Below the pieces are notes generated by a model. It saw only the letters and a list, made by a program, of their open reading frames with translations. It had not been told where the DNA came from and made no database searches. From NCBI GenBank assembly GCA_036559125.1, contig DATBTT010000048.1, forward strand, positions 4,259 through 68,258: DNA of 64,000 bases, read 5' to 3'. Shown piece after piece: positions 49,464 through 58,002 of this stretch. The translations under genes were made by a program, and so were the position numbers. The DNA comes from JALYTZ01 sp036559125. GTDB lineage: Bacteria; Vulcanimicrobiota; Vulcanimicrobiia; Vulcanimicrobiales; Vulcanimicrobiaceae. Positions within the stretch are counted from its first letter, which is position 1, and every line of letters begins with the position of its first letter.

Positions 49464-50326
49464 TGGGTAGCGTGGGGACGTTAGTCTTCGCGATCCCGCT
49501 CGTAGGCGGCATCTCGATATTTCTCTTTGCGATGTCGCTCATTCCGCAAAAAAGTCCGCTAACGCTTCAACTCGAGGAAATCAAAGGCCGGAACCTGACC
49601 GGACCGCAGGTCAATCGCTTCGCCGTCATCGAGAAGATCTTCGGCGACGAAGGCCGGGGGCGCGTGCAAAAGCAGTTGATAGAAGCGGGTTGGTATACGG
49701 TGACTCCGGCGCAGATCGGCGCGCGCATGGCGGCCGGCGCAATCGTCGGAATAGCCGCCGGGGTGCTGTTGATGGTTCTGCTGCACAAGTTCAACCCGTT
49801 GTTCCTCGCGATTGCGGCGATTTTGGCCGCCGTTGGAACCTACGCGCCGATGGTGTTGATGACGCGCGCCATCGATTCACGTAAACTGTCCGTGCAAAAA
49901 GCTTTGCCCGATTTTCTGGATATGGTCGCCACGACGGTTCAGGCAGGCCTATCGATGAATGCCGCGCTCGCATACGCGACGCAGGCGGCTCCGGGAGCGC
50001 TCGGTGAGGAAGTCAAGGAAACGCTCTCGCAGATGCGGCTGGGGCGCAGCCGCGTGGACGCCCTGCGCGCGATGTCCGCTCGCGTCAATCAAGAGGAACT
50101 GAATTCGACGATATCCGCAATCACGCAGGCGGAAAAGCTCGGAGCGAACATTTCGAAAGTCCTCTGCGAACTGGCCGAAGAAGTGCGCAATCGCCGCATC
50201 ATGCTGGTGGAAGAGCAAGCCGCGAAGCTTCCGATCAAAATGATCTTCCCGATGGCGTTTTGCCTATTGCCGGCGCTCTTCGCCATCATCTTCGGTGCCG
50301 TCGGCGCGAGAATGGTGCATCACTAG
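49460..50326 (+). CDS. tadC: Tad pilus inner-membrane protein TadC
   Basis: A 288-residue T2SSF-type membrane protein with two N-terminal helices, the cytoplasmic helical bundle (LPDFLDMVATTVQAGLSMNAAL; RVNQEELNSTISAITQAEKLGANIS) and a C-terminal helix after LVEEQAAKLPIKMIFPMAFCLLPALFAIIFG, of which KLPIKMIFP is the marker. It pairs with TadB as the pilus platform. GTG 49460 overlaps the tadB stop by 4 bases; the next codon (ATG 49463) is an alternative start. The next peptidase gene overlaps its last base. Confidence 0.93.
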   Translation: MMGSVGTLVFAIPLVGGISIFLFAMSLIPQKSPLTLQLEEIKGRNLTGPQVNRFAVIEKIFGDEGRGRVQKQLIEAGWYTVTPAQIGARMAAGAIVGIAAGVLLMVLLHKFNPLFLAIAAILAAVGTYAPMVLMTRAIDSRKLSVQKALPDFLDMVATTVQAGLSMNAALAYATQAAPGALGEEVKETLSQMRLGRSRVDALRAMSARVNQEELNSTISAITQAEKLGANISKVLCELAEEVRNRRIMLVEEQAAKLPIKMIFPMAFCLLPALFAIIFGAVGARMVHH

Positions 50327-50937
50327 TGCTCTTTGCAAATATGTTTTTTACGGGCCTCCTCTACGGTACGCTGGCCTTTGTGGGAGCCGCCTGGAGTGCG
50401 AGGATGTGCGCGAACCTGCCGCTTCTTGAAGACGGACCGCAGGCTGCGGTGCCGCCGGTGAAAGCGCTGGTCGCCGGAGCGGCGGCGATCGGTATTCTCA
50501 TCGCGCTGCATCGCGCGCCGCCGCAACAAACGCTCTTGCTGGGCATCGTGGTTTTGGCGCTTGCAGCAATTTGGTGTAGCGATACCTCCCACGGCATCGT
50601 TCCCGACGTGTTTACCCTCGGACCCTTGGCCGCAATCCTACTGGTCGCGGTGCTGATGCAGCAGTGGTGGATCGTTCTCTCGGCTGCGGTGCCGTTCGTG
50701 CCGTTTGCGATAGCCGCTTTGCTTTCCAAAGGTCGCGGCATGGGCTGGGGCGACGTTAAGCTGGTGGCGCTAGGCGGGGCGCTGCTCGGAATGCAACTGT
50801 CGATCGTTGCGTTCATGGCTGCGTGCATCGCTGCGGTCGTCGTCAGCCGCTTTCAGCGCCGCGCAACCGGCCCAATCGCTTTCGCACCCTATCTTTGCGC
50901 CGCAATCGGCCTGTCATTGGGAGTAGTTGGTAGGTAA
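50326..50937 (+). CDS. Second prepilin peptidase-like protein (A24)
   Basis: A 203-residue membrane protein of the A24 peptidase family without the N-terminal methylase domain. The catalytic aspartates are Asp86 in CSDTSHGIVPD and Asp143 in GMGWGDVKLVALGG. The GTG start at 50326 overlaps the tadC stop by one base, so it is the last gene of the translational chain. The locus therefore has two prepilin peptidases, one near the pilin and one here, which may process different pseudopilins. DUF192 follows 2 bases later. Confidence 0.88.
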   Translation: MLFANMFFTGLLYGTLAFVGAAWSARMCANLPLLEDGPQAAVPPVKALVAGAAAIGILIALHRAPPQQTLLLGIVVLALAAIWCSDTSHGIVPDVFTLGPLAAILLVAVLMQQWWIVLSAAVPFVPFAIAALLSKGRGMGWGDVKLVALGGALLGMQLSIVAFMAACIAAVVVSRFQRRATGPIAFAPYLCAAIGLSLGVVGR

Positions 50938-50939
50938 TC

Positions 50940-51356
50940 ATGGCTTTGTTGATTCGGAACAAGACGACCGGGACGGTTATCGCGGGCGGCGTGGAAATAG
51001 CCAGGGGGCGGCTCGAGCGCCTTATCGGGTTGATCGGACGCGTTTCGGTCGCATCCGACGCAGGTTTGTGGTTCGACAGGTGCCGGGCCATCCACACCCT
51101 ATTCGTTCGCGCGCCCCTCGACGTCATCTGGCTGGACCGGGATCTACGAGTCGTGGAGATGGCGATCAACGTACGACCGTGGACGTTCGCCGTAACGTGC
51201 TCGAAGGCGCACTCGGTGCTGGAACTCGGTTCGGGTGCAACGCGCGACGTGCTGGTAGGCGATACGTTGTCGTTCGAGGCGCAGGCGCTGGTTCGCGAAC
51301 CGTTTACCCTACACGCGTCGGATGTCGATTCCCAACTGGAGCGCTTCGCAAGCTGA
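50940..51356 (+). CDS. DUF192 family protein
   Basis: A 138-residue protein of the DUF192 family. The core is CRAIHTLFVRAPLDVIWLDRDLRVVEM (around residues 48-74), followed by NVRPW and VLELGSGATRDVLVGDTL. DUF192 proteins are small beta-rich proteins of uncertain function, often exported, but here there is no clear signal peptide. The gene is 2 bases after the second prepilin peptidase and probably the tail of the Tad plus-arm operon. Its end overlaps the convergent GT87 gene by 53 bases. Confidence 0.88.
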   Translation: MALLIRNKTTGTVIAGGVEIARGRLERLIGLIGRVSVASDAGLWFDRCRAIHTLFVRAPLDVIWLDRDLRVVEMAINVRPWTFAVTCSKAHSVLELGSGATRDVLVGDTLSFEAQALVREPFTLHASDVDSQLERFAS

Positions 51357-52746
51357 CCGCACCGTATGCTTGCATTCCGGAGGCGAGCAGCAGCCCCAGG
51401 CCCGCGAAGGTCATCGCTTTATCGAACCACCAAATCGAGAAAACGATCGACGTGTCGTTGAACGCTTTCCAGGTGACGTCGACAGGCGCATCCGGCGCAG
51501 GCTTGCGAATGTGCGACGTGCTCACGAAGGTTTGCGTCATCGCCCCCACTTCGAGTATGTGCGCGCGAGCGAAGAACAGCACCAGCGTGATGCTTGCGGT
51601 TATTAGCAGCAACGGCATCGGCTTCCATCGCCACCACACGAGTACGATGAGGCACGCCGGTGCGATGGTTGCAAACGGCGCCCAGTTTATCACGTTCTCC
51701 CACGGAACCGCCAGCAGCGCGACGGCAATCCACGCGCGATTGGCCCCGGTGCGCGATGCCAACATGCATGCCAGCAGTGTCGCGACGGCAATTTCGGAGA
51801 GATGAATGAAGCTGCCACCCATCACGGAGCATGCGGCCGGCACGGCGACGAGAAACGCCCGGTCACCGTACCGCCGGGCGATGTGATGCCCGAGACTGAC
51901 GCCCACGATCAACATCAACGCGTACTGAACGGAGCCGATCCGTACGGCCGTCGCTGCCGGAATGCCGAGGTGATAGAGCAACGTCGTCAGGCTGAACTGC
52001 GCGAGGTTGTTCACTTCGGAAGCGGCGTGATGTGGCAATAGCGACGTGAAATAGAACAGCGAGGTGTAAGGTGCAGCGACGCAGAGCGAAAGCACCGCAA
52101 GCGCGAGCGCTGCGACCGCAAACCGCCACCGGACCGCGGGAACGAACAAAAAGAGCGCGGCGTCGACCGGTAGCGCGACGTGCGGTTCGATCATGGCGAG
52201 CGCGCCGCAAACGACCGTAGCCGTCCATCGTTCGCGGCGGGCGAAATACGCCGCCAGAAACAAAAGCGCAATCGGCACGGGAGCCAGGCCGCCTTGTGGA
52301 ATCGACGGCATCCCGATGGCTAGCGCCGACGCGGCAATCGCACACGGCAGCGGTAAGCGTGACAGCCGCGCGACCACCCACGCGCTAACCGCGATGCTCG
52401 CTAGGAGAATTAACCACCACACGATCTTCGCCCAGAGGAACGGCAACAATGACAGCGGGACGAAGAATGCGAGCGCATACGGTGGCAGCGGCGCCGGCAC
52501 GGTAACGTTTTGAAACTTGCGCGAGAGGGCGGGCGCCGCTTGCGCTTCGCAGTCGTGCAACGGCTGATCGAGGTACGGATTCGCGCGTTCCGCTATGACG
52601 GCGCCCCCGCAATAAAATGCCTGGAAATCGAATCCGTTGTCGACGACCGGGTGGATCCAGAGGTTGGCCGTCGCGGCCAGCGCGAGAGCCAGTAAAATCC
52701 CGATCGTCCATTTCAAACTGCGCGGCAGCATTGCAAGCGATTGCAT
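51304..52746 (-). CDS. GT87-type polytopic glycosyltransferase (DUF2029)
   Basis: A 480-residue membrane glycosyltransferase with ten or so helices, of the DUF2029/GT87 class that uses polyprenyl-phosphate-mannose or similar donors. The first extracellular loop carries the likely catalytic pair in DNGFDFQAFYCGG, and ANPYLDQPLHDC follows, as in the family (D-F-x-x-F/Y; NPYD-like). The ATG at 52746 follows immediately after the stop of the regulator gene (TAAATG), so the two are coupled. The 3' end overlaps DUF192 by 53 bases on the other strand. The acceptor (pilin, lipoglycan or other) is unknown. Confidence 0.85.
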   Translation of the reverse strand: MQSLAMLPRSLKWTIGILLALALAATANLWIHPVVDNGFDFQAFYCGGAVIAERANPYLDQPLHDCEAQAAPALSRKFQNVTVPAPLPPYALAFFVPLSLLPFLWAKIVWWLILLASIAVSAWVVARLSRLPLPCAIAASALAIGMPSIPQGGLAPVPIALLFLAAYFARRERWTATVVCGALAMIEPHVALPVDAALFLFVPAVRWRFAVAALALAVLSLCVAAPYTSLFYFTSLLPHHAASEVNNLAQFSLTTLLYHLGIPAATAVRIGSVQYALMLIVGVSLGHHIARRYGDRAFLVAVPAACSVMGGSFIHLSEIAVATLLACMLASRTGANRAWIAVALLAVPWENVINWAPFATIAPACLIVLVWWRWKPMPLLLITASITLVLFFARAHILEVGAMTQTFVSTSHIRKPAPDAPVDVTWKAFNDTSIVFSIWWFDKAMTFAGLGLLLASGMQAYGAVSLRSAPVGNRHPTRVG

Positions 52747-54276
52747 TTAGCTCACCCGCACGGTCATAGGCTGTTCCTCACTAAGACTCGCGAAAACGGC
52801 GCTCGCTTTCGCCGCATACTCGATCGTGTGCGCCGTGTCGCCCTTTTCTCGATAGATCCCTTCGATGCGACGCAACACTATGTGATAAAGCGATTCATAG
52901 AGTGCGGCGTTGGTCTCGATCCACGGCTCGGCACCGTCGCTCCAGCCTAAACGCCCGGTATAGAGCGAATCGGCGGCTCGATAGTGCGCGAGCGCTTCGT
53001 TGACGTTGCCGAGTTGATATTGTTTGTCGCCGTCGCTGACGTGGAGGCGGAAGCGCCGCGCATCGAGGGTGATGTGGGAGAAGCTAACCGCAACGTCGCC
53101 GTCGGAAGTGAAATAGCGGTCGACGTGGCCGGGTCCTACGATGAGGCCGATCGCTTTGCGAATGTTGCTGCAGGCGACGCGGAGGTTGGCAAATGCGAGC
53201 GAGGGGTCGACGTCGGGCCAAAATGCGTGGCAGAGTTCCTCGCGCGAGGAACTGCCGTGTTCTTTGAGCAGTAAGTACTTGACGATCTGCTGGTCGCGAC
53301 GGCGGACCCATTTGACGGCGCGGTTACCGATTTTCGCGTCGAAGGAACCAAACATCCGCGCGATCATCGGCGCCGCATCGGCCACGATTCCCGGCGCTTG
53401 CGCGGCGCCGTGCCGGCTTCCCATAAGGTGCGCGGCAACGCGATAGGGGCGATAGCCAAAGTCGGGATCGCGCGCGACAAAAGCGCCGCGCCGTTCGAGT
53501 AGCGCGAGATCGTTTTCATCGTCGAGCATGCCGGTGCCGACCAACGTGTCCCACAGGTCCGCGCTTACGCCGGTCAGGCTTCCGATGGACGCGTCGATGA
53601 ATTCGCGAAAGAAAAACGATTGCGATTCCGACCATCGCGCATAGGCGTTGCGCAATGACCGGCCGTGCGCGCCGGCTTCACGAACGGCGCCGGCGACCAC
53701 GATAGGCCAGCCCTCGGTTTCCTCGGCGAAGCGTTGAACGTCCGCCGGCGTGTAGGCAACTCCGAGGGCGTCGGCCACTCGCTCGATCTCCCCGGTTTCA
53801 AAAGCCAGCGCACGGGCGTCGCAAACGACCGCAAGGCCATGGGGCACGAGCCGGGAGATATCTAGTACCTCGCGCGATCGAGAGGCGTAAATAAGTGACA
53901 CATTGTCGGGGGCGGTCTCGACCAAACGCGCCAGGGCAGCGGCGACGTCGGGAGCGAGCAGTTCGAGGTTGTCGATAGCCAAGTCGACCGGACCGTCTGC
54001 GACGATTGCCCTCAGCAGGGCATCGAGGGAGCGCGACGCCGGTAGATCCAGCGTCTCGGCAACTTCATTGACGATCTCCTCGAGCGTGAGGCCGGCGCTC
54101 GCGCTCACATAGGCATAGGGGCGCGTCGCATTGCGTAGATGCGTTACGATGGCCGTGGTTTTTCCCGAACCGGACGGAGCAACTAAGAACCGCAGCGGAC
54201 TGCCCGTATGGCGCGTAAACCATGTGGCAACTCGCTGGCGTTCGATTGTCCCCGGTGCGAGGCGAGGAAGCGGCAT
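52747..54276 (-). CDS. STAND NTPase regulator with C-terminal winged-helix/BTAD-like domain
   Basis: A 509-residue protein. The NTPase has Walker A PSGSGKTT (residues 34-41), LAIDNLELL (Walker B) and YASRSRE sensor region. From about residue 305 there is an OmpR-like winged helix (FGSFDAKIGNRAVKWVRRRDQQIVKYLLL) followed by a short BTAD-like helical tail (ALAHYRAADSLYTGRL). It resembles MalT/SARP-type regulators and is a distant relative of the NTPase half of the gene at 5192. Its stop abuts the GT87 start, so it probably controls or is cotranscribed with that glycosyltransferase. It is divergent from dxs (147 bases). Confidence 0.87.
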   Translation of the reverse strand: MPLPRLAPGTIERQRVATWFTRHTGSPLRFLVAPSGSGKTTAIVTHLRNATRPYAYVSASAGLTLEEIVNEVAETLDLPASRSLDALLRAIVADGPVDLAIDNLELLAPDVAAALARLVETAPDNVSLIYASRSREVLDISRLVPHGLAVVCDARALAFETGEIERVADALGVAYTPADVQRFAEETEGWPIVVAGAVREAGAHGRSLRNAYARWSESQSFFFREFIDASIGSLTGVSADLWDTLVGTGMLDDENDLALLERRGAFVARDPDFGYRPYRVAAHLMGSRHGAAQAPGIVADAAPMIARMFGSFDAKIGNRAVKWVRRRDQQIVKYLLLKEHGSSSREELCHAFWPDVDPSLAFANLRVACSNIRKAIGLIVGPGHVDRYFTSDGDVAVSFSHITLDARRFRLHVSDGDKQYQLGNVNEALAHYRAADSLYTGRLGWSDGAEPWIETNAALYESLYHIVLRRIEGIYREKGDTAHTIEYAAKASAVFASLSEEQPMTVRVS

Positions 54277-54423
54277 GAAATAGCCCCGAGAAAGCGACCG
54301 TATACCTTCAATCGGCCGTTCCCCCGCCGAAGATTACGCAAAACGCACGGGGCCGGCATCAGACCAAGGTTATTAGCTTTGCATGACAAAGTTATTCCGG
54401 GATCGAAACGCTGAGGACATCCT

Positions 54424-56352
54424 ATGCCGTCGCCCGAATCGTTGACCGGATACATGGTACTCGAACGCATCGACTCGCCCGCCGACCTCAAGTCGCTCAC
54501 CCGTCCCGAAATGGACCTGCTCGCACAAGAGATCCGCGACTTACTCGTGCGCACGTGCGCGAAAAACGGCGGTCATCTGGCGCCGAATCTTGGCGTCGTC
54601 GAGTTGACGCTCGCCCTCGAGCGCGTCCTCAACCTGCCCCAAGACCGGATCGTCTGGGACGTCAGTCACCAGACCTACGTCCATAAGATTTTGACCGGCC
54701 GCCGGAATCGCTTCGATACCATCCGCCAGGGCGGGGGTCTTTCGGGTTTCGCGATGCGAAGCGAATCGGAATACGACGTTTTCGGTGCGGGCCACGCGAG
54801 CACGAGCGTGTCCGCAGCGCTGGGCATGGCCCAGGCGCGCGATTTGACTCACGGTAAGGAAACCATCGTCGCGGTTATCGGCGACGGCGCGCTGACCGGG
54901 GGCCTCGCGTACGAAGCGCTCAACAATGCCGGAGCGCTCAAGACGAATTTTATCGTAGTTCTCAACGACAACGAGATGTCCATTGCGCCGAACGTCGGCG
55001 CCATCTCGTCGTATCTCTCCGTGCTGCGCAGCAAGCCGCTCGCGACCTTCGCGCGCCAGACCGGCAAGCGCGTTTTGGACCGCATTCCCTTCGGTGGCGC
55101 CGTCAAAAAGGGTATCGAAGCCGCCGAGATCGGTACGATGCATTTCGTGGCACCGGCGGAGAAGACGGCGGTAATCTTCGAAGAGTTGGGGTTCCGCTAC
55201 ATCGGACCGGTCGACGGTCACAACTACGATTCGCTGGTCGACGCAATCGAAACGGCCAAACGGTTCGCAGGGCCGGTGCTCGTGCACGTGCGCACCGTCA
55301 AAGGCAAAGGGTACAACCCGGCCGAGAACGACTCGCGCACGTTTCACGGCGTGAGCACACCATTCGAAATTGAAAACGGCAACCTGCAAAAGAAACCGAA
55401 TGCGCTGCCGACGTTTTCCGACGCATTCGGCGATGCGATGTGCGCGGTCGCTCAGCGCGACCGGCGCATCATCGGCATTACCGCCGCCATGCCCGACGGC
55501 ACCAAGCTCTCGAAGTTCGCAAAGCAATTTCCGGATCGCTATTTCGACGTCGGCATCGCCGAGGCGCACGCGGTGTGCTTTGCCGCCGGCGCGGCGACGT
55601 CGGGGATGCGTCCGATCTGCGCCATCTATTCCACGTTCTTGCAGCGGGCGTACGATCAGATCGTCCACGACGTGTGCGTCCAGAATCTCCCGGTCGTCTT
55701 CTGCATGGATCGCGCCGGTTTGGTGGGCGATGACGGACCGACGCACATGGGCCTCTATGACATCGCTTACCTGCGCACGCTGCCCAACATGACGTTGATG
55801 GCGCCGCGCAACGAGGACGAACTGCTACCCATGCTCGAGCACGCGCTGCGACTCGACGGTCCGGCGGCCATCCGCTACCCGCGCGGATCGACCAGCGGCC
55901 GCCATCGCGACGAACCGGCCCCAATCGAACGCGGCCGCGCCGAAGTCCTGCGCCGTGGGTGCGAGGTCGCGATCCTCGCGTACGGCAACGCCGTCGACAT
56001 CGCTCTGGATGCCTACGATCTGCTCGCCGCAAAGAACCCGAACGGACCCCTGCCCACCGTGGTCAACGCCCGCTTCGCCAAACCGCTGGACGAATCGCTG
56101 CTGTTGGAACTCGCGGGGGGGCATTCACACGTTCTTACTTTAGAAGAAGCATCGCTCGCAGGCGGCTTCGGCTCGGCGGTCGTAGAGTTCGTCTCGGACC
56201 GAGGGCTTGGCGTCACGGTGGAACGCATCGGGGTGCCGAGCGTCATCGTACAGCACGACCGGCCGGAAAAGCAGCGGGCCCAATTCGGCCTTACCGCCGA
56301 GCACGTGGCAGGCCGAGCTTCCGCTGTCCTTGTGGCCCCGGTTCGCTCGTGA
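54424..56352 (+). CDS. dxs: 1-deoxy-D-xylulose-5-phosphate synthase
   Basis: A 642-residue thiamine-diphosphate enzyme that condenses pyruvate and glyceraldehyde-3-phosphate in the first step of the DXP isoprenoid pathway. The ThDP/Mg motif is GDGALTGGLAYEALNNAG. Other blocks are LRRLTRPEMDLLAQEIRD-like at the start, DVSHQTYVHKILTGR, AGHASTSVSAALGMA and the C-terminal DRAGLVGDDGPTHMGLYD plus DRYFDVGIAEAHAV. Length matches the family. ATG 54424 has GAGGA about 8 bases upstream. secG follows after 55 bases; both are house-keeping genes. Confidence 0.97.
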   Translation: MPSPESLTGYMVLERIDSPADLKSLTRPEMDLLAQEIRDLLVRTCAKNGGHLAPNLGVVELTLALERVLNLPQDRIVWDVSHQTYVHKILTGRRNRFDTIRQGGGLSGFAMRSESEYDVFGAGHASTSVSAALGMAQARDLTHGKETIVAVIGDGALTGGLAYEALNNAGALKTNFIVVLNDNEMSIAPNVGAISSYLSVLRSKPLATFARQTGKRVLDRIPFGGAVKKGIEAAEIGTMHFVAPAEKTAVIFEELGFRYIGPVDGHNYDSLVDAIETAKRFAGPVLVHVRTVKGKGYNPAENDSRTFHGVSTPFEIENGNLQKKPNALPTFSDAFGDAMCAVAQRDRRIIGITAAMPDGTKLSKFAKQFPDRYFDVGIAEAHAVCFAAGAATSGMRPICAIYSTFLQRAYDQIVHDVCVQNLPVVFCMDRAGLVGDDGPTHMGLYDIAYLRTLPNMTLMAPRNEDELLPMLEHALRLDGPAAIRYPRGSTSGRHRDEPAPIERGRAEVLRRGCEVAILAYGNAVDIALDAYDLLAAKNPNGPLPTVVNARFAKPLDESLLLELAGGHSHVLTLEEASLAGGFGSAVVEFVSDRGLGVTVERIGVPSVIVQHDRPEKQRAQFGLTAEHVAGRASAVLVAPVRS

Positions 56353-56407
56353 TAGAATCCGTCCCAGTGCCCGAGCGGGCACGCAATACTCTAGGAGAGA
56401 CTACAGT

Positions 56408-56821
56408 TTGAATTCACTGCTGCTCGCCGCGGCGACAACCGCTCCGGCGCACATCCTCAAGGGAGCGGCCGCGGCAACGGCTGCGCCCAAGCAACTCCAC
56501 CTCACGCCGCAACAGATCCAGCAGTTGATGCAGCAGCAGGCCGCGCAGCAACAGGTGCTCGTGCCGCATACCTGGTTTCAGGATCACGCCTCCTGGCTGA
56601 CCCATTCGTTCGCCGGTCTCTTCATCGTCGCCGCGATCGGTCTGGTCGTGCTGCTGGCGCTGCAAACCACCAAGCAAGAGGGGTTGTCCGGAACGATCGG
56701 CGGCCGCGTTGAATCGTCGTACGGCCGCATGGGCGCCGAAGACCAACTCAAACGCATAACGGGCGTGGTGGCAGTCGGCTTCGTAATTCTCGGCACCATC
56801 TTGTCGCTTACCGGGATATAG
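56408..56821 (+). CDS. secG: Protein translocase subunit SecG with Gln-rich N-terminal extension
   Basis: A 137-residue membrane protein. The C-terminal half has the SecG hallmarks: two helices, FIVAAIGLVVLLAL and GVVAVGFVILGTILSL, flanking QEGLSGTIGG, the conserved GLSG loop. The first ~55 residues, with an Ala-rich stretch and a Gln run (QQIQQLMQQQAAQQQ), are not part of ordinary SecG (about 75 residues). The start is taken as TTG 56408, with TAGGAGAG about 9 bases upstream. SecG assists SecYEG protein export. It follows dxs on the same strand. Confidence 0.85.
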   Translation: MNSLLLAAATTAPAHILKGAAAATAAPKQLHLTPQQIQQLMQQQAAQQQVLVPHTWFQDHASWLTHSFAGLFIVAAIGLVVLLALQTTKQEGLSGTIGGRVESSYGRMGAEDQLKRITGVVAVGFVILGTILSLTGI

Positions 56822-56988
56822 TGCGCCTCGTGACGGGAATCGCACTGTATTCCGCGGGTTTTTTCGAGCGTTTCGTCGTTGCTCTTCGGTCACGAAGCTA
56901 TGGCTTCGCTCCCTCATCGCGCCTAGAATCGATCCGAAAATCTCTCGCGGGAATTCCGTACGGTTCCCGTCGCGAGGCGCACTAGCAC

Positions 56989-58002
56989 ATGGCGCTGCTC
57001 GAGGTCAAAAATCTTCGAACGACGTTCAAGACCGAAGACGGGCCCGTAACGGCCGTCAACGGTCTTTCGTACACGCTGGAAGCGGGTTCGACGTTGGGCA
57101 TCGTCGGCGAGTCGGGTTCCGGCAAATCCGTCAACGCGCTTTCGATCATGCGGTTGATTCAGAAGCCCGGCAAGATCGACGATGCAAGCGAGATTCGCTT
57201 CGACGGCCAAAACCTGCTGACGCTCTCCGAGCACGACATGCGCAAGATCCGCGGTCACAAGATCGCGATGATCTTCCAAGATCCGATGACCTCGCTCAAT
57301 CCGGTTCTTACCGTCGGCGAGCAGATATCCGAAGCCATTCAACTGCATCTGGGATTCAACAAACGCGACGCGCTCGACAAAACCGTCGAAATGTTCAAAA
57401 AAGTGCGCATCCCCGCGCCCGACAAACGCGTCAAAGAATACCCGCATCAGTTTTCCGGCGGCATGCGCCAACGGGTCATGATCGCGATGGCACTCTCGTG
57501 CGATCCGCAGCTGCTGATCGCCGACGAGCCCACCACGGCTCTCGACGTCACGATTCAAGCGCAAATTCTCGAATTGATGAATGAGATGCAGAGCGAGACC
57601 GGCGCCGCGATCATTATGATCACGCACGACCTCGGCGTCGTTGCGGAAGTTTGCAAGAACGTGCTGGTGATGTACGGTGGGAACATGGTCGAGTACGGTG
57701 CGGCCGATCAAATTTTCCAAAACCCCAAGATGCCGTACACCCAGGGACTGCTCGCATCGCTGCCGCGTTTGGACGAAACGCAGCCACGGCGGTTGGAGCC
57801 TATCCCTGGGCAGCCGCCAAACTTGTTGCGACTACCGCCGGGCTGCGCGTTCGCGCCCCGTTGCAAATATCGGATGCCGATCTGCGACGAACCCGTCCCC
57901 GTGTACGATTTCGGCGGCGGCCACGTCGCGCGCTGTTGGCTTTACGACGAGCGCGCTAAGGATCAGCGCACGGCCGACGTGGAAACGGCGGAAAAGGCGT
58001 GA
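56989..58002 (+). CDS. oppD: Oligopeptide/dipeptide ABC transporter ATPase OppD/DppD
   Basis: A 337-residue ATPase of the peptide/nickel ABC class. Walker A is GESGSGKSV, the signature FSGGMRQRVMIAMAL, Walker B LLIADEPTTALD, H-loop MITHDLGVV. The C-terminal 60 residues (PGQPPNLLRLPPGCAFAPRCKY, MPICDEPVP) are the oligopeptide/dipeptide C-terminal domain with Cys residues of the iron-sulfur-like type seen in this family. No permease (oppB/C) or solute-binding gene lies beside it, so those must be elsewhere. It overlaps oppF by 4 bases. Confidence 0.95.
   Translation: MALLEVKNLRTTFKTEDGPVTAVNGLSYTLEAGSTLGIVGESGSGKSVNALSIMRLIQKPGKIDDASEIRFDGQNLLTLSEHDMRKIRGHKIAMIFQDPMTSLNPVLTVGEQISEAIQLHLGFNKRDALDKTVEMFKKVRIPAPDKRVKEYPHQFSGGMRQRVMIAMALSCDPQLLIADEPTTALDVTIQAQILELMNEMQSETGAAIIMITHDLGVVAEVCKNVLVMYGGNMVEYGAADQIFQNPKMPYTQGLLASLPRLDETQPRRLEPIPGQPPNLLRLPPGCAFAPRCKYRMPICDEPVPVYDFGGGHVARCWLYDERAKDQRTADVETAEKA

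Noticed and set aside
54277..54423. Riboswitch upstream of dxs
   Set aside because: The 147-base gap shows no thiamine-pyrophosphate element motifs (CUGAGA or equivalent) that I can find.
56816..56847. Terminator after secG (AGTGCG...CGCACT followed by a T-run about 15 bases later)
   Set aside because: The stem is only 6 base pairs with a 15-base loop and the T-run is far away; not convincing.
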